From: Alistipes sp.
GTDB taxonomy: Bacteria > Bacteroidota > Bacteroidia > Bacteroidales > Rikenellaceae
Assembly: GCA_017504265.1 (NCBI GenBank)
Contig: JAFVRN010000006.1
Location: 27,403-91,402, forward strand
Reading direction: 5' to 3'
DNA length: 64,000 nucleotides
Shown here in pieces: positions 51,291-59,695 of this stretch. Within the stretch, counting starts at the first letter, position 1. Each line of letters opens with the position of its first letter. The position numbers and the translations under genes were made by a program. Under the pieces are notes generated by a model. That model saw nothing but the letters and a program-made list of their open reading frames with translations, had not been told where the DNA came from and made no database searches.

Positions 51291-51318
51291 GTCGGTGGGC
51301 TTTGATCGGCCCACCGAC
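51291..51318 (+). promoter_or_regulatory. Intercistronic hairpin after the SusE/F-like gene
   Basis: GTCGGTGGGC (51291-51300) and GCCCACCGAC (51309-51318) form a perfect 10-bp stem with an 8-base loop, without a following T-run. It splits the operon into the binding/import genes and the enzyme genes; RNA processing, 3'-end protection or partial attenuation are possible roles. Confidence 0.6.
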
Positions 51319-51354
51319 TTCTAATAGCCCAACAAGAGGGCGACATAAAGAGAA

Positions 51355-52647
51355 ATGAAACGCATCTTATTACTCCTAACGCCTATATTTATTCTCGCGT
51401 GTGCGTGCACGGGTGATGATCTCCTGCAACAGGATATCCCTACGCCGCCTGATCATGAAACTGAGGATGAGGGCGAGGATGAGGGCGAGGATGAGGGTAG
51501 TGAGGATGTCGAGGTGTCGGAATTTTTCGTGGGTACAACGATGTCGTTTGCCTCATATCTCGAGGATTTAGGCTTGGAGTATCGTGAGGCAGGCGAGGTC
51601 ACAGACCCCTATAAGTCGGTTAAGAGGCATGGTGCAAATATAGTGCGTCTACAGCTCGATAGAGAGCCTTTTGCCAAGGTCGGTGATGTGACCATAGATT
51701 GGCAGCAGATGAACCGTGTGAAGAGTGACTCAAAGAGAGCTATGGCCGAGGGGCTGAATGTAATGCTCACACTAAAACCCGACTATGACAGGTATAGCGA
51801 TACGTCGGCTTCGCACAACCATATTCCGGAGGATTGGAAGAGTTTGTCGGAGGCCGAGCTTGGTGGCGAGCTCTATAATTGGGTATATAGCTCTTTGTCG
51901 GAGCTACACAGCGAGGGCATCGTACCACGTATTGTTGCCGTTGGCAACGAGGTAAACCTCGGCTTCCTGCTCCATGGCGCACACGATGCAAGCCGCACTG
52001 CCCGTCTGCTTTGTTATGGTCATCGTGCTGTGCGAGACTTCGCTCGTGATAATGGGGTGGAGATACTCTCGGCACTGCATATCGCCAATCCTGCGAAGAT
52101 AGACTATCTAAGAACATTTGCCGAGAATGGTGTTACTAACTACGATGTCATAGCGTTGTCGTGGTATCCGGGAAGCAATATAGGCCATACTATGGGCTCG
52201 TATACCAGCTTTAAGGCTATGGGCGAGTATCTGCGTAAGGAGTATGGCAAGCCGCTGATGATATTGGAGACGGCACACTCCTTTACCACAGGTACGGTGG
52301 ATGGCAAGTGGATGGGCGATTGGTGTGATAACTCGTATAACTATCCCGACTGGAACGATGCCACAAACGAGGCTAACTACACTCCGGCACGTCAGCGTGC
52401 ATGGCTTACGGCCTTGGCCAAGGATGTTATGGCCGGTGGCGGTATAGGCCTCATTACTTGGGGTACGGAGTCTTTGCCCGATAAGTTGGAGGGTAAGGAG
52501 CAGGGTCACGGCCTCGGACTGTATACCTACCCTGCGAAGTGGGGATACGGCTCTACGTGGGAGAATAATTCGTATTGGGATTTTACCAACGCGAATAACC
52601 TCCACGAGGGTATAGATTGGATGATGGATATAACACATAAGAGATAA
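51355..52647 (+). CDS. Divergent GH53-family lipoprotein (endo-beta-1,4-galactanase-like)
   Basis: 430 residues; lipobox (LACACTGD, Cys about 19) and an acidic Glu-Asp linker (about 35-55). The (beta/alpha)8 fold of GH53 is visible in VAVGNEVNLGFLLHG (acid/base Glu199), VIALSWYPGSN and MILETAHSF (nucleophile Glu305). The usual D-x-H-Y-SDTWADP signature after the third strand is changed to PDYDRYSDTSASH. Both catalytic Glu residues are kept, but the substrate loops differ, so true galactanase activity is uncertain. It is the only non-GH13 enzyme in a starch locus. Confidence 0.75.
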   Translation: MKRILLLLTPIFILACACTGDDLLQQDIPTPPDHETEDEGEDEGEDEGSEDVEVSEFFVGTTMSFASYLEDLGLEYREAGEVTDPYKSVKRHGANIVRLQLDREPFAKVGDVTIDWQQMNRVKSDSKRAMAEGLNVMLTLKPDYDRYSDTSASHNHIPEDWKSLSEAELGGELYNWVYSSLSELHSEGIVPRIVAVGNEVNLGFLLHGAHDASRTARLLCYGHRAVRDFARDNGVEILSALHIANPAKIDYLRTFAENGVTNYDVIALSWYPGSNIGHTMGSYTSFKAMGEYLRKEYGKPLMILETAHSFTTGTVDGKWMGDWCDNSYNYPDWNDATNEANYTPARQRAWLTALAKDVMAGGGIGLITWGTESLPDKLEGKEQGHGLGLYTYPAKWGYGSTWENNSYWDFTNANNLHEGIDWMMDITHKR

Positions 52648-52666
52648 ACTAATACACACAAATACT

Positions 52667-54781
52667 ATGAAACTCAAAACCCTTTCGATTTTACTTCTGT
52701 CGCTATCGGCTCTATGTGGTTGCGTTGAGCAGCAGAAGGCCGAGTTCGAGCTCGGTAATGGTATGGCTGTCGTGCCAATGACAGTCAAAGGTGGTGTTAC
52801 AACCCACTATCTTACGGATTACTATCCTCAGTGGGTGGGTGCCGATAAGGTCTCTACCGACGATGCACGTTTGCAGCTTACGCCTTTGGTTGCCGACTGG
52901 TCGGAGTTCTCTGTGGAGGCTGCCGCAGAGCCATTGGTTGCGACGCTCGATGTATGGCATGGTGAGAGTAAACTCTCGATCGTAGTACTTGGCGATAAGC
53001 GTGATACCGAAGGCAGCTATATGTCTACGGTAGGTATGGAGCATGGACGTGTTAAGGTGGTTGCCGAGAAGGATGTCAAGGAGGCTGTGGCTATGTGGCA
53101 GAATGAGCGAGTGGCAGATGTCGAGGTTGCAGACAACGTAATCTATGTAACCATCCCTAAGAAGGCTGTGGAGTATAAGCGTTCGCAGTTGCGTATCTTT
53201 GCTGCATCGGATGAGGGACGTTTCAACGATGTGTTGCTACCATTGGAGTATGGTGTTGTTGTGACCGATGCAAAGCAGATTGAGCGTAAGGATCACCAGT
53301 CGCAGGTATTGTACTCGTTGATGATCGACCGCTTTAATAATGGTACCACCGAGAACGACTGGAAGATCAATTCAGCGGAGGTGTTGGATAAGGTGGACTA
53401 CCAGGGTGGCGATATTCTGGGTATTGAGCAGAAGATCGAGGATGGCTTCTTCGCAGATTTGGGTATTACCACCATTTGGATCTCGCCTATCACACAAAAT
53501 CCATATGACGCATGGGGTCAGAACGTAAATCCCGATACCAAGTTCTCGGGTTATCATGGCTATTGGCCTATTTATAGCACTGTGGTTGATAAGCGTTTCG
53601 GAACAGAGGAGGAGCTTCGTTCGATGCTCTCTACGGCTCATGACAACCAGATGAACGTCATTTTGGACTATGTCGCTAACCACTTGCATATCAACTCTCC
53701 CGTATTGCAGGCGCATCCCGATTGGACAACCGATCTCATCCTGCCTGATGGCCGTGAGAATATCGCTTTGTGGGATGAGCAGCGTCTTACGACGTGGTTC
53801 GATAAGCATATCCCGACGCTCGACTTGGAGCGTGTCGAGGTATGCGAGCCTATGACCGATTCGGCATTGCATTGGGTACGTAACTTCGAATTTGACGGCT
53901 TCCGTCATGATGCTTGTAAACATATCCCACTCGACTATTGGCGTATGCTTACACATAAGATGAAGTCATCTATGCCCGACCGCAATCTGTGGCAGATTGG
54001 CGAGACCTACGGCTCGGTAGAGCTTATCGGCTCGTACGTTAAGACGGGTATGATAGATTCGCAGTTCGACTTCAACCTCTACCACACATCACGCGATGTC
54101 ATTGTCGATACCAATCGTTCTATGCTCGATATTGTGCGTACTGTCGAGGAGTCGGAGGCCGCTTACGGCTCACATCATACCATGGGTAACATCACCGGCA
54201 ACCACGATAAGCCTCGCTTCATCTCGTTGGCAGGTGGCGATATGTCGCTTTGGTGCCCGGATGATAAGGCCGAGGGTTGGCATCGTGAAGTGGTAGTAGG
54301 CGATATGGATAAGGGTCATGCCGGCTTGAAGCTTCTCAAAGCTATCATCACAACTGTTCCGGGTGTTCCCTGTATCTATCAAGGTGATGAGTATGGTGTT
54401 CCGGGTGCTAACGATCCCGACAACCGCGATATGATGCGTTTTGAGGCGGATAACGAGTATCAGCAGGCTGAGTATGCTGCAACGCGTGACCTTATCAAGG
54501 AGCGTCGCTCGTCTATGCCGTTGATGTATGGTGACTATCGTACGCTATATGCCGACGATGCCGCGTGGGTATTCCTCCGCCACTATATGGGTGAGTGGTC
54601 GTTGGTTGCTATCAACGTACGTGATAAGTCATGCGATGTAGATGTTCAGCTGCCTACCTTCGTGTCGTGTGACGAGGTCGGCCTGGCTGTTGCTACGGCA
54701 GGTGCCGACATAAAGTGCTTGGGTGATGGTAAGTTGAAGGTTACCCTCCCTGCATATGGATATATGGTTGCTAACAAATAA
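52667..54781 (+). CDS. GH13 alpha-amylase-family lipoprotein, large
   Basis: 704 residues; lipobox (ALCGCVEQ, Cys about 19). About 190 N-terminal residues form a beta domain, followed by the catalytic barrel: VILDYVANH, FRHDACKH (nucleophile Asp415), WQIGETYGS (acid/base Glu446) and GNHDKPR (Asp514). A C-terminal beta domain ends at 704. The presence of a lipid anchor and an N-terminal extension suggests a surface enzyme that cuts polymeric starch, as SusG does, though the domain layout is not that of SusG. Starts 19 bases after the GH53 gene. Confidence 0.9.
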   Translation: MKLKTLSILLLSLSALCGCVEQQKAEFELGNGMAVVPMTVKGGVTTHYLTDYYPQWVGADKVSTDDARLQLTPLVADWSEFSVEAAAEPLVATLDVWHGESKLSIVVLGDKRDTEGSYMSTVGMEHGRVKVVAEKDVKEAVAMWQNERVADVEVADNVIYVTIPKKAVEYKRSQLRIFAASDEGRFNDVLLPLEYGVVVTDAKQIERKDHQSQVLYSLMIDRFNNGTTENDWKINSAEVLDKVDYQGGDILGIEQKIEDGFFADLGITTIWISPITQNPYDAWGQNVNPDTKFSGYHGYWPIYSTVVDKRFGTEEELRSMLSTAHDNQMNVILDYVANHLHINSPVLQAHPDWTTDLILPDGRENIALWDEQRLTTWFDKHIPTLDLERVEVCEPMTDSALHWVRNFEFDGFRHDACKHIPLDYWRMLTHKMKSSMPDRNLWQIGETYGSVELIGSYVKTGMIDSQFDFNLYHTSRDVIVDTNRSMLDIVRTVEESEAAYGSHHTMGNITGNHDKPRFISLAGGDMSLWCPDDKAEGWHREVVVGDMDKGHAGLKLLKAIITTVPGVPCIYQGDEYGVPGANDPDNRDMMRFEADNEYQQAEYAATRDLIKERRSSMPLMYGDYRTLYADDAAWVFLRHYMGEWSLVAINVRDKSCDVDVQLPTFVSCDEVGLAVATAGADIKCLGDGKLKVTLPAYGYMVANK

Positions 54782-54797
54782 TAAAACAACAAATACG

Positions 54798-56198
54798 ATG
54801 AAGAGATTTTTTGCATTTATCGCTCTTGCAGCGATGTTGGTAGGTTGCTACTGCAACTGCAACGAGAAGGTGGCCGATAAGGCTTTCGACAAGTATAACT
54901 CGGTTGTATACGAGCTTAACATCCGCCAGGCTACTGCCGAGGGTACGTTTGCCGCTGCCGAGAAGTATCTCCCCGAGATTAAGGCTATGGGCGTGGATAT
55001 AGTATGGCTTATGCCTATCAGCCCAATCGGTGTTGATGGCCGTAAGGGTACACTCGGCTCATACTACTCGATTGTAGATTATAAGGCTATCAATCCCGAG
55101 TTTGGTACGTTGGAGGACTTCCAGAGCTTCCTTGCTACAGCTCACGACCTTGGTTTGAAGGTTATAATTGACTGGGTTGCCAACCATACCTCACGTGATG
55201 CAAAGTGGTGGCAGGAGGGTAAGAAGGATTGGTATAAGATCGATCCTGCTACCGACCTCCCTATCGTAGAGTACGACTGGACAGATATCGCATCGCTCAA
55301 CTACGAGAATCAGGAGATGCGTGCTGCAATGAAGGATGCGCTCTGCTACTGGATTGAACTCGGTTTGGATGGCTATCGTTGCGATGTAGCCTACAAGGTG
55401 CCTGCCGACTTCTGGGCTGATGCCTGGGCTGCGGTAAAGGCTATTAACCCCGATGTATATCTCTTGGCCGAGGGCGAGGCTTCGTGGTTGCACGAGTGTG
55501 GCTTCGACACCTCTTATGCTTGGGAGTTCCACCATATGATGAATGCTATGGCTAAGGGTGGCAGCGAGACTAAGAATGTTGCCGGCGATGGTACTATCAA
55601 AACCGATGCTAAGAGCGTTGCCGACCTAAAGGAGTATATCGCTCGCGATGCTCAGAACTATCCACAGCCTGCTATGCGTCTTATGTTTACCTCGAACCAC
55701 GATGAGAACTCATGGGCAGGTACCGAGTTTGAACGTATGGGTGATGCCTCTGAGGCCTTCGCAGCACTTACATATGTGTTGCCACAGGGCCAGCCTCTTA
55801 TCTATACAGGTCAGGAGATAGGTCTTAATCGCCGTTTGGAGTTCTTCGAGAAGGATCCTATCGTCGAGCTTGTTGATGTAAACTATGGCAAGGAGTACCG
55901 TGACCTTTACAAGCGTCTTATCGCCTTCCGTCACAACAATGCGGCATTGGCAGCAGGCGAGAATGTAGCTCCTATCGTATATGTCGAGGGCGTTGGTGAG
56001 AATGTCTTGGCCTTCACACGTGAGAAGGAGGGTAACAAGGTGCTTTGCATCTTCAACTTCTCGGCAGAGCCTGCAACTGTAACTATCGACAGCTCTATTT
56101 CGGGTGAGTACACAAGAGCTTGCGGTAAAACCGTTACATTTGCCGATAACGAGACTCTCGAGCTTGGTGCTTGGCAGTATATGTTACTTGCACAGTAG
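54798..56198 (+). CDS. GH13 alpha-amylase-family lipoprotein, short
   Basis: 466 residues from the ATG at 54798, chosen because a lipoprotein signal (AAMLVGCYC, Cys about 17) follows at once; the open frame upstream overlaps the previous gene. The barrel begins within 15 residues of the lipobox (VYELNIRQATAEG): IDWVANHTSRD, YRCDVAYK (Asp196), LLAEGEAS (Glu225), SNHDENSW (Asp302). It is a close paralogue of the next gene, which has no signal. Likely an outer-membrane- or periplasm-facing maltodextrin hydrolase. Confidence 0.9.
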   Translation: MKRFFAFIALAAMLVGCYCNCNEKVADKAFDKYNSVVYELNIRQATAEGTFAAAEKYLPEIKAMGVDIVWLMPISPIGVDGRKGTLGSYYSIVDYKAINPEFGTLEDFQSFLATAHDLGLKVIIDWVANHTSRDAKWWQEGKKDWYKIDPATDLPIVEYDWTDIASLNYENQEMRAAMKDALCYWIELGLDGYRCDVAYKVPADFWADAWAAVKAINPDVYLLAEGEASWLHECGFDTSYAWEFHHMMNAMAKGGSETKNVAGDGTIKTDAKSVADLKEYIARDAQNYPQPAMRLMFTSNHDENSWAGTEFERMGDASEAFAALTYVLPQGQPLIYTGQEIGLNRRLEFFEKDPIVELVDVNYGKEYRDLYKRLIAFRHNNAALAAGENVAPIVYVEGVGENVLAFTREKEGNKVLCIFNFSAEPATVTIDSSISGEYTRACGKTVTFADNETLELGAWQYMLLAQ

Positions 56199-56222
56199 TC
56201 AGTAGCTTATAATGTTTTGATG

Positions 56223-56248
56223 GGGGTGTCATGTGTAGATGGCACCTC
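56223..56248 (+). promoter_or_regulatory. Intercistronic hairpin between the paired GH13 genes
   Basis: GGGGTGTCA (56223-56231) pairs with TGGCACCTC (56240-56248), nine pairs with two G-U. It lies 25 bases after the first gene's stop and ahead of the cytoplasmic paralogue; no T-run follows directly. Confidence 0.4.
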
Positions 56249-56274
56249 TATTAAAAGTAAGTTGGGTTAATATT

Positions 56275-57558
56275 ATGACAAAGAATCCGGAGTGGAGCTA
56301 TTCGGCTGTGCTATACGAGCTTAACGTAAGACAGTTTACCGAGCAGGGAACGTTGCTGGCAGCTGTCGAGCGACTGCCTTTCCTGCGCTCGGTGGGTATC
56401 GATGCTATATGGCTGATGCCCATATATCCCATTGGCGAAGAGGGTCGCAAAGGTCAGCTTGGCTCATACTACTCGATAAAGGATTATACGGCAGTGAACC
56501 CTGAGTTCGGTAACGACGATGACCTGCGCAGGTTCATTGACGTTGCGCACTCTTTGGGTATGAAGGTGCTGCTTGACTGGGTTGCCAACCATACGGCACG
56601 TGATGCTCGATGGGTTAGCGAGAAGCCTGCCGATTGGTATGAACGCGATGCCGACGGAGTGCCTCTCGTGCCTTGGGACTGGACCGATACTGCCAAACTG
56701 AACTATGCCAATAAGGAGGTGTGGCAAGGTCAGGTGGATGCTATGCGATATTGGGTCGAGAACTTTGGCGTAGATGGCTTTCGCTGCGATATGGCAATGC
56801 TCGTGCCGATAGAGTTCTGGCAAATGGTATCCCGTGAGTTACACGCCGTAAGGCCCGATATATTCCTTTTGGCCGAGGCCGAGGAGGATAACCTCTTTGC
56901 AGATGCCTTCAATATGAGCTATCAGTGGAACATACACCATATAATGTGTGATATTGCACGTGGTGGCCGCCGTGTGTGGGATTTGCGTAATGCAATACAC
57001 TCCGAGAGAGCTAAGTATCCGAAGTGGGCTATGCGTATGAGCTTTACGTCGAATCACGACGAGAACTCGTGGAATGGCACGGAGTATACGCGTTTCGGTC
57101 GTGCTTTGGAGGTGATGATGGCACTAACCTTCCTTATGCCATCTACCATGCCGCTGATATACACAGGTCAGGAGGTGGGCTACGACCATTCGTTCCAATT
57201 CTTCGAGCGTGATGCTATACCTGCCTCGCAGTATAAGGAGAATGGTGTCACGGAGCTGTATAGAGCATTATGTAGTCTGAAACATCGTGAGGCTGCTCTT
57301 ATGGCCGGAGAGCGTGGTGGCGAAATGATTGAGATTGAGAACAACGCCAAGGATTGTCTTATGACCTTTGTGCGTGAGGTTAAGGGTAGCCGCGTGGTTG
57401 CCATATTGAATCTCTCGCCATATACAATTCACGCAGACTACCATACGGGTATCTATGCAGGTAGCTATCGTGATGCTTTTACGGGTAAGCGCGTAGAACT
57501 CCGACAACATTGTGAGTATGATATAATGCCGTGGGCATATCAAATATTAGTAAAGTAG
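56275..57558 (+). CDS. GH13 alpha-amylase-family enzyme, cytoplasmic paralogue
   Basis: 427 residues from the ATG at 56275 (MTKNPEWSYSAVLYELNVRQ). The 12 codons upstream in the same frame have no signal sequence and lie in the hairpin region. The barrel matches that of the previous gene almost strand for strand: LDWVANHTARD, FRCDMAML (Asp172), LLAEAEED (Glu201), SNHDENSW (Asp262), and an IYTGQEVG motif in both. Without a signal peptide it should act in the cytoplasm on maltodextrins brought in by the MFS carrier (inference). Confidence 0.9.
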   Translation: MTKNPEWSYSAVLYELNVRQFTEQGTLLAAVERLPFLRSVGIDAIWLMPIYPIGEEGRKGQLGSYYSIKDYTAVNPEFGNDDDLRRFIDVAHSLGMKVLLDWVANHTARDARWVSEKPADWYERDADGVPLVPWDWTDTAKLNYANKEVWQGQVDAMRYWVENFGVDGFRCDMAMLVPIEFWQMVSRELHAVRPDIFLLAEAEEDNLFADAFNMSYQWNIHHIMCDIARGGRRVWDLRNAIHSERAKYPKWAMRMSFTSNHDENSWNGTEYTRFGRALEVMMALTFLMPSTMPLIYTGQEVGYDHSFQFFERDAIPASQYKENGVTELYRALCSLKHREAALMAGERGGEMIEIENNAKDCLMTFVREVKGSRVVAILNLSPYTIHADYHTGIYAGSYRDAFTGKRVELRQHCEYDIMPWAYQILVK

Positions 57559-57566
57559 TAAATAGT

Positions 57567-59435
57567 ATGAGAAGGTTTTTCGCATTGGGAGCAGTACTGC
57601 TGTTGCTTGCTACATCGGCAACTGCTGCAAAAATAAAGTTCGATATTAAACATGTAGAGCCCTTATCGTGGTGGGTGGGAATGAATACCCCATTGCAGCT
57701 TATGATAAACGGAGATAACATCTCGGCTTTCGATGTGGATATTACTCCTAAGGGTCAGGGTGTGGAGGTACGTGCCGTACATCGTGCCGATAGTCCTAAC
57801 TACCTCTTTGTTGATGTCGCTATCGCCGATGATGCCGTAGCAGGCAGATATAAACTGTGCTTTACTAATGGCCGTCATACGTATGAGTATGACTATGATA
57901 TAGCCGATCGTGAGGAGGGTTCGCGCTATCGTAAGAGCTTTACGACGGCCGATTTCGTATACCTTATTATGCCTGACCGTTTTGCAAATGGCGACCCCTC
58001 GAATGACTCTACCGACGATACTGTCGAGAAGGTAGATAGAAAGAAACCTGGTCGTCGTCACGGTGGTGATATTCAGGGTATTATCGACCATTTGGACTAT
58101 ATTGCCGATCTTGGTGCTACGGCGATTTGGTCTACGCCGCTGTTGCTCGACGACGAGAATGGTGCTTCCTATCATGGATACTCGTGCAGCGACTACTATC
58201 GCATTGACCCTCGTTATGGTAGCAACGAACTTTTCAAGAGCTATGTCGATGAGTGCCATAAACGAGATTTGAAGGTGATTATGGATATTGTGCCTAACCA
58301 TAGCTCTACATCGCATTGGTGGTATGATGATCAACCTTTCAAGGATTGGACTCACCAGTGGGATAGCTATACGCAGTCCAACTGGACCTTCTCAACGAAT
58401 ATGGACTTCAACGCCTCGAAGTCGGATTTGTATCAGATGGAGAGTGGCTGGTTCGATCGTACTATGGCCGATATGAACCTTGATAATCCCTATCTGCTAA
58501 ACTACTTCAAGCAGTGGGCGATATGGTGGATAGAGTACTCTGGCTTGGATGGCTTCCGTGTAGATACATACCCCTATAATGAGAAGATGCCTATGAGCGA
58601 GTGGTGTAAGGCTGTTATGGAGGAGTATCCCAACTTCAATATTGTTGGCGAGGTGTGGACATCGTCGATACCCCAGTTGGCCTATTGGCAGGGCGGCAAC
58701 AATAATAAGGATGGCTTCAACTCTCATCTCAAATCCATTATGGACTTCCCGCTACACGATGCTATACGTGCAGCTATGGCCGAAGGTGGCGACAAGGGTG
58801 GCTGGGGCTCTGGTATGATACGTATCTACGATGTCCTGTCGCACGACTTTGTATATCACGATCTTAGCAATATGATGATTATGGCAGGTAACCACGATAC
58901 CGACCGTATAGGCGATGTTGTCGAGGGCGATGTCCGCCGTATGAAGATTGTCGCAGCATTGCTATGTACGATGCGTGGTATGCCACAGATGCTCTATGGC
59001 GATGAACTTATGTTCCGCTCGTCGGATCGCTCAAAGGGCCATCCTACGCTTCGTATCGACTTCCCGGGTGGCTGGGAAGGGGATGAAGTATCCTACTTCG
59101 AGGAGTCGGGACGTGTGGGCGATGCCAAGGATGTATATGACTATACGCGCCATCTTATGAATTGGAGAAAGTCGAAGGATGTAATCCATAATGGCCGCAC
59201 GTTGCACTTTGTCGATCGCGACAATACCTATGCATACTTCCGTTATAACGATGAGGAGATCGTTTTTGTCTATGTAAACAACAGCGCGGTAGAGCGTACG
59301 ATACCCTGGGAGCGTTATGCCGAGATTGCTGCCGATATTCAGGTGGGTACTGATGTGGTAAGCGGCGAGGCGGTCGTTATGCAGGGATGTAAGGTTGCTC
59401 CCGCTTCGGCACTTATCGTCGAGTTTAAGAGATAG
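57567..59435 (+). CDS. SusA-like neopullulanase/cyclomaltodextrinase (GH13)
   Basis: 622 residues from the ATG at 57567 (MRRFFALGAVLLLLATSATA), a cleavable signal without a Cys lipobox, hence periplasmic. An N-terminal beta domain of the cyclomaltodextrinase type (about 25-120, HVEPLSWWVGMNTPLQLMI) precedes the barrel: MPDRFANGDPSND, IMDIVPNHSSTS, FRVDTYPY (Asp333), VGEVWTSS (Glu362), GNHDTDR (Asp444). Residues 165-175 include the MPDRF motif found in SusA and neopullulanases. It likely breaks imported maltooligosaccharides to small sugars in the periplasm. Last gene of the locus. Confidence 0.93.
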   Translation: MRRFFALGAVLLLLATSATAAKIKFDIKHVEPLSWWVGMNTPLQLMINGDNISAFDVDITPKGQGVEVRAVHRADSPNYLFVDVAIADDAVAGRYKLCFTNGRHTYEYDYDIADREEGSRYRKSFTTADFVYLIMPDRFANGDPSNDSTDDTVEKVDRKKPGRRHGGDIQGIIDHLDYIADLGATAIWSTPLLLDDENGASYHGYSCSDYYRIDPRYGSNELFKSYVDECHKRDLKVIMDIVPNHSSTSHWWYDDQPFKDWTHQWDSYTQSNWTFSTNMDFNASKSDLYQMESGWFDRTMADMNLDNPYLLNYFKQWAIWWIEYSGLDGFRVDTYPYNEKMPMSEWCKAVMEEYPNFNIVGEVWTSSIPQLAYWQGGNNNKDGFNSHLKSIMDFPLHDAIRAAMAEGGDKGGWGSGMIRIYDVLSHDFVYHDLSNMMIMAGNHDTDRIGDVVEGDVRRMKIVAALLCTMRGMPQMLYGDELMFRSSDRSKGHPTLRIDFPGGWEGDEVSYFEESGRVGDAKDVYDYTRHLMNWRKSKDVIHNGRTLHFVDRDNTYAYFRYNDEEIVFVYVNNSAVERTIPWERYAEIAADIQVGTDVVSGEAVVMQGCKVAPASALIVEFKR

Positions 59436-59471
59436 CATAGATAGCGGCAATTATTCACGCTATTTGGTTAT

Positions 59472-59503
59472 CGGGGCTGACAAAAGCAATTTTGTCAGCC
59501 CCG
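59472..59503 (+). terminator. Terminator of the starch locus
   Basis: CGGGGCTGACAAAA and TTTTGTCAGCCCCG form a perfect 14-bp stem closed by the tetraloop GCAA, followed by TTTG. It ends the amylase operon 36 bases after the last stop codon. Confidence 0.9.
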
Positions 59504-59602
59504 TTTGTCGTGTGCCAATATATCTATAATCCGCTGAATAATAAATAACTGCATAAAAATGCACATATGTGCGATATATTGGAATATTATTGCATCTGTT
59601 TA

Positions 59603-59632
59603 TTGCTGTTTAGAAAATTTTAGTTATTTTTG
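59603..59632 (+). promoter_or_regulatory. Promoter of the DUF4988 operon
   Basis: TTG (59603-59605), 19-base spacer, TATTTTTG (59625-59632), with a leader of about 58 bases to the ATG at 59696. Confidence 0.65.
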
Positions 59633-59695
59633 TATGTTATAACAAAGGCTAATATGATGCGCCGGTAGATTGCGGATAACACAAAACACAATATT

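Noticed and set aside
57663-58355. 230-codon minus-strand frame antisense to the SusA-like gene
   Set aside because: Shadow frame; no domain and no upstream signals.
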